Assembly (NCBI GenBank): GCA_037043015.1
Contig: CM073321.1
Coordinates: 1,617,001 to 1,681,000, forward strand
Direction of reading: 5' to 3'
Length of the DNA: 64,000 nucleotides
Source of the DNA: Bryum argenteum
Taxonomy: Eukaryota; Streptophyta; Bryopsida; Bryales; Bryaceae
The number at the start of each line of letters is the position of its first letter. The stretch's first letter is position 1. The position numbers and the translations under genes were made by a program. Of the stretch, positions 61,201 to 64,000 are shown in pieces. The notes beneath the pieces are model-generated. The model saw only the letters and a list, made by a program, of their open reading frames with translations, was not told the DNA's origin and searched no databases.

Positions 61201-62717
61201 TTCGGGTCGGTAGGGGTACCGACGTTGACCAGGTCGAGTCGATCGTCTTCGTTGTGGTTCCAGTGGACAATGTCCATGTACTGGAGCTTCTGCTGGATGG
61301 GTGTCTCATCGAGCGGCATCTCTCCTGGCGTATGGGGAATGTCGACATGTGGAGGTCGGGTCATCTCTGGCTCCATGGGCGGGCCTGTGGTGTCGTCTAT
61401 AGGGTCGATCTGAGTCGAAAGGCACCGGTCGACTGGAACTGCTACCTGCAGTGAGGCTCGTGGTTGTATTGCTGGGTCGACATGTGATTGGAAATGGGGG
61501 TCGACCGTTTCCGGTCGGTATGCCGGAGAGTCAGTCGCCAGGAGATTCCAGTCGATGGTACCCAGTAGGTGAAGGTCGGGGTCGGATGCTAGTAGTATGG
61601 CTTCTTCCTCATCTGTTAAGCCTTCAACGAAATTATAACATACGAGGGCGTGTGGTGTAACCGCCTCGTACCCCAATTCTCGATTGATTTTGACAGTCCT
61701 AAGTGTGCCATTCCCCATGATCTGCACTTCATTATTACCATGGACAAAATTTGCGTTAGATTGAGATGGTCCTACCCCTTGATTTGTTCCCTGATTTAAG
61801 GGAATTGTACCACGGTTTGTTTGTAATGCCGACGGAGAATTATGATTTTGCCTATTTTGGGCATAATCATAAAACAAATTTGGCGGTCTTAGGTTGTGAG
61901 AACCCGAAGGTTGGCGAGATCCCCTCAAATATTCTTGAGCTTGACGAGCATAATCGTAATTAGGTATATTCAGGGGAATTACCTTATCTGGCCGGTTGCA
62001 TACATCGGTAGGGTGATTTCCACCACAATTACCGCAAATCACACCATTCTCTAACCAACAACTACCGGGTGGATGCCTTCTACAGCAAAATGGATGAATT
62101 TCGTGTCTAAAACATCGTTGACCTCTAGGACCTTGATTTTGAAACTCGTAACCGCGATCTTGACGATTTGACTCACCATATGGTTGAATGCTATTAAACG
62201 GTTGTTTACCCTGTGATGGGCGCAGAGTTGGCGCAACTTGCGAGAATTGGTTACTGTGACCTGGTTGCCCATAGTTTGTGCACCACAAACCGGAAGCATG
62301 ATGGCCGGATTCTATTGGAGGAGGAACGAACTTTGGTTGTTGGTTTCTAATCATCATAGACATTTGTTCAGTCATAGACTTAAGTTGTTGAACAATTTGA
62401 TCATGAAATCCCTTCTGAGAGGCTTGTAATTCGGCTATAATCTCTTCCTTCCATCTATCATTGCTAACCGGATATGTCAATGCTAACGTATCCGTTGGAA
62501 ATCTTGTGTTCAAAGGCACGGGGTAGGATGGATTTACCACCGACTTGTGAGTGGTTGCACGCTGTACATTCTCGTGTAAGGGCCTAGCGTGAATTGGTAT
62601 AAAACTTGGTATGTTTTGGTCCTCCCTTCTCCATAATCGTTCATGTTGTTTGTTAATTTGTTCAACCAACCTAGCGGCCTCTTTGGCATCGGCTAGATTC
62701 CTAGGTCGGGCATGCAA
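58213..62717 (-). other. Gypsy pol region (gag end, protease, RT, RNase H, integrase)
   Basis: Long minus-strand coding region of the Gypsy element. Recognisable segments: Cys-rich gag knuckle with CGNCGGNHPTDVC; primer-grip and fingers YRMNPNYAQAVKDDLERLL and VVPKKNGKLRICVDFRRLNA; catalytic LDDFSVYSD; RNase H FHIHTDASDIAVGAVLAQ; integrase zinc finger GHFSHDITVRKILDAGYWWP with CQSCHDCQ; integrase core with YYPQGNGQAESTN; and a C-terminal GKWFGPYRI module. These match a Ty3/Gypsy polyprotein in order and spacing. Confidence 0.9.
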
Positions 62718-63482
62718 TACTTCTTTAATCGTATTTTCTTTACAAAAACCTTAAATAAAGAAATGTTGGAGAGTGTCATCGGTTAAGAAGTTACCAACAA
62801 ATCGAGTGACCACTAACTCAAACCGGCGAATGGAAGACGAAATGTCTTCATCTTGACCTTGCCTAAGCGATGATAGAGCGGTTAATGCCGCACTTCGACC
62901 TACCTCGGGTCGGAAGTGTCCTGAAAATGCTCGTTGCAGCATGTCCCATGTGATGAACGTATTTGCGGGATGATTGCGATACCATTCATAAGCCATATCT
63001 TTTAATGTGGTCGGAAACCACACCAAATAATACCTACCATCCGTGATCAAACACGTTGTGAGCATCTCGATAAATTGCTCAACATGATTCGAGGGATCTT
63101 TATCTCTAGAACCTCTAAAAATGGGAAGATTTGGAGGCATAGGCACGGCTTGAAGGCCCTCTGGCACAACTATAGGCAAACCCCTTGGTCAAACCAAGGG
63201 GTTAATTGGTGGAGGTTCGGGTGGTTCCATGATTTCAAACTCTAACGGCAAATTAAATTGGTGGAACACGGGAAATAGGTTTGATGGAGATTGAGTATCT
63301 GCAAGAACCTCTAAATCGTCTAAGTTAACTTCTATAAAATCGTCTATAGCTTGAACTTGTGAATTAACGTTTGTATCTAAATTTCCAACGGATCTCAAAC
63401 GCGAAGTAGTATTAGACAGTGCTCTAAATCGTTGTAAAGGCCTTACTAAGATTGGTTTATGTGACCTAGTTGATCGTTGCAT
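62718..63482 (-). other. Gypsy gag N-terminal region
   Basis: Starts MQRSTRSHKPILVRPLQRFR near 63482 and includes the capsid-type retrotrans_gag segment (FRGSRDKDPSNHVEQFIEML, YEWYRNHPANTFITWDMLQR, FSGHFRPEVGRSAALTALSS). The same segment is seen in the plus-strand Gypsy at 45320-45690, so the two elements belong to related families. Confidence 0.8.
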
Positions 63483-64000
63483 TTAACCATAACTTCTAAA
63501 AAAATTAGTTATGATATTAAACTTACCAATGTTTCCAAATGTAGAATATAACACGTATAATCCCAATAAGTAACATAGATACTGCTCTAATCTATTCGAT
63601 CACGTCCTAGTAACTATGGCTGCTTTAAGTCTAAACTCCTCAACTAAGTTCTAAATTCCATACACACTTGGAAGCTTTTAAGTTTCACCTTAGTAGAAAA
63701 ATTCTGGAGGTTAATTAAGTAGAGAATCTGCAACCCACTTAGATTTGCAAAACTTTTCGGCAGGGAAAGGAAACGGCAAACAACACCTAGGCTGCTTGAA
63801 CACCTAACTACATGGTAATCCCAATGCAAGGCTGTCCAAGACCACCTAGATGTTATACAGACAACTAACGTGTGGGGCTGACCTTCCACTACCAATTTGT
63901 GAAGAAAAAACTCTGCCACCGCGGCAGCAAGGAGCCTACCCACTTTCGCTTCCTTCACAATTGATAGGTTTGGATTTATCCACCACAATAGCAAACGACA

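Larger units (their letters stand above)
53641..64000 (-). mobile_element. Ty3/Gypsy element with extra env-position ORF, 5' end beyond window
   Basis: Minus-strand element inserted into the plus-strand Gypsy. Parts in its own 5' to 3' order: leader 64000-63483; gag about 63482-62130 with Cys/His knuckles near 62110-61980; protease region about 61900-61150; reverse transcriptase about 61080-60300 (LDDFSVYSD); RNase H about 60240-59760; integrase about 59540-58300; GC-rich spacer; an additional sense ORF block about 57330-54390; polypurine tract 54230-54218; 3' LTR 54217-53641. Reverse transcriptase before integrase is the Gypsy order, and no chromodomain follows integrase, which fits Tat-like elements. 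The pol region is largely open with only a few breaks, so it is much younger than its host element. The 5' LTR and primer site are not in the window. Confidence 0.9.

Noticed and set aside
53641-64000. Env-position block as a viral envelope gene
   Set aside because: No signal peptide, transmembrane helix or glycoprotein-like Cys pattern; the visible parts are a possible plant-transposon-protein domain, a basic region and a coiled coil.

Overview
The window looks like nuclear DNA of a streptophyte plant, most plausibly a non-flowering lineage such as a bryophyte or a charophyte-grade alga. The evidence is an intron-rich plant-type GRP94 gene, an Arabidopsis-type (TTTAGGG)n-like tract, a Stowaway MITE, Tat-like Ty3/Gypsy and Ty1/Copia elements, and transposases of the Tc1, piggyBac and MULE-like groups, the first two being unusual in flowering plants. 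No rRNA, complete tRNA or CRISPR array was found. The species call is inference only.

The only convincing host gene is a 17-exon GRP94 (ER HSP90) gene on the minus strand at 16697-22438. All exon junctions keep frame. The model gives 834 residues with a signal peptide and a C-terminal NEEL in place of KDEL/HDEL. A 102-bp Stowaway MITE sits in one of its introns.

Everything else is mostly mobile DNA. 1-2 kb: the 3' part of a gene with a BAH/Tudor-like domain, then an array of hairpin repeats and a degenerate telomere-like tract. 2-9 kb: a minus-strand gene with a ParB-like GNHR domain, divergent from a MULE-like transposase. 9-16 kb: a broken piggyBac transposase, an intact Tc1 element (DD34E), a MITE with 305-bp inverted repeats butted onto the Tc1 element at a shared TA, and a TTAA-flanked piggyBac-type MITE. 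23-28 kb: a Copia element with both LTRs, a target-site duplication and a primer site matching the anticodon arm of initiator tRNA-Met. 28-31 kb: DNA studded with CCAATTGG/CCGATCGG-like palindromes. 31-37 kb: a second, longer copy of the GNHR gene, which continues into beta-class DNA methyltransferase motifs X and I, again divergent from a fragment of the same MULE-like transposase.

37-64 kb is a nest of Gypsy fossils. A heavily deleted Gypsy lies at about 36.8-40.5 kb. A plus-strand Tat/Athila-like Gypsy starts near 40.6 kb; its gag is split by a 5,991-bp hAT-like element with G-rich and C-rich arms, which itself carries a 435-bp MITE. That Gypsy is then interrupted at 53.64 kb by a minus-strand Gypsy that runs off the right edge and carries an extra ORF block in the env position.

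The candidate undescribed system is the repeated divergent pair of a ParB-like/DNA-methyltransferase gene and a MULE-like transposase. Two independent, diverged copies keep the same orientation and exon pattern. That suggests a transposon carrying its own DNA-modification gene, or a family of host genes co-amplified with it.
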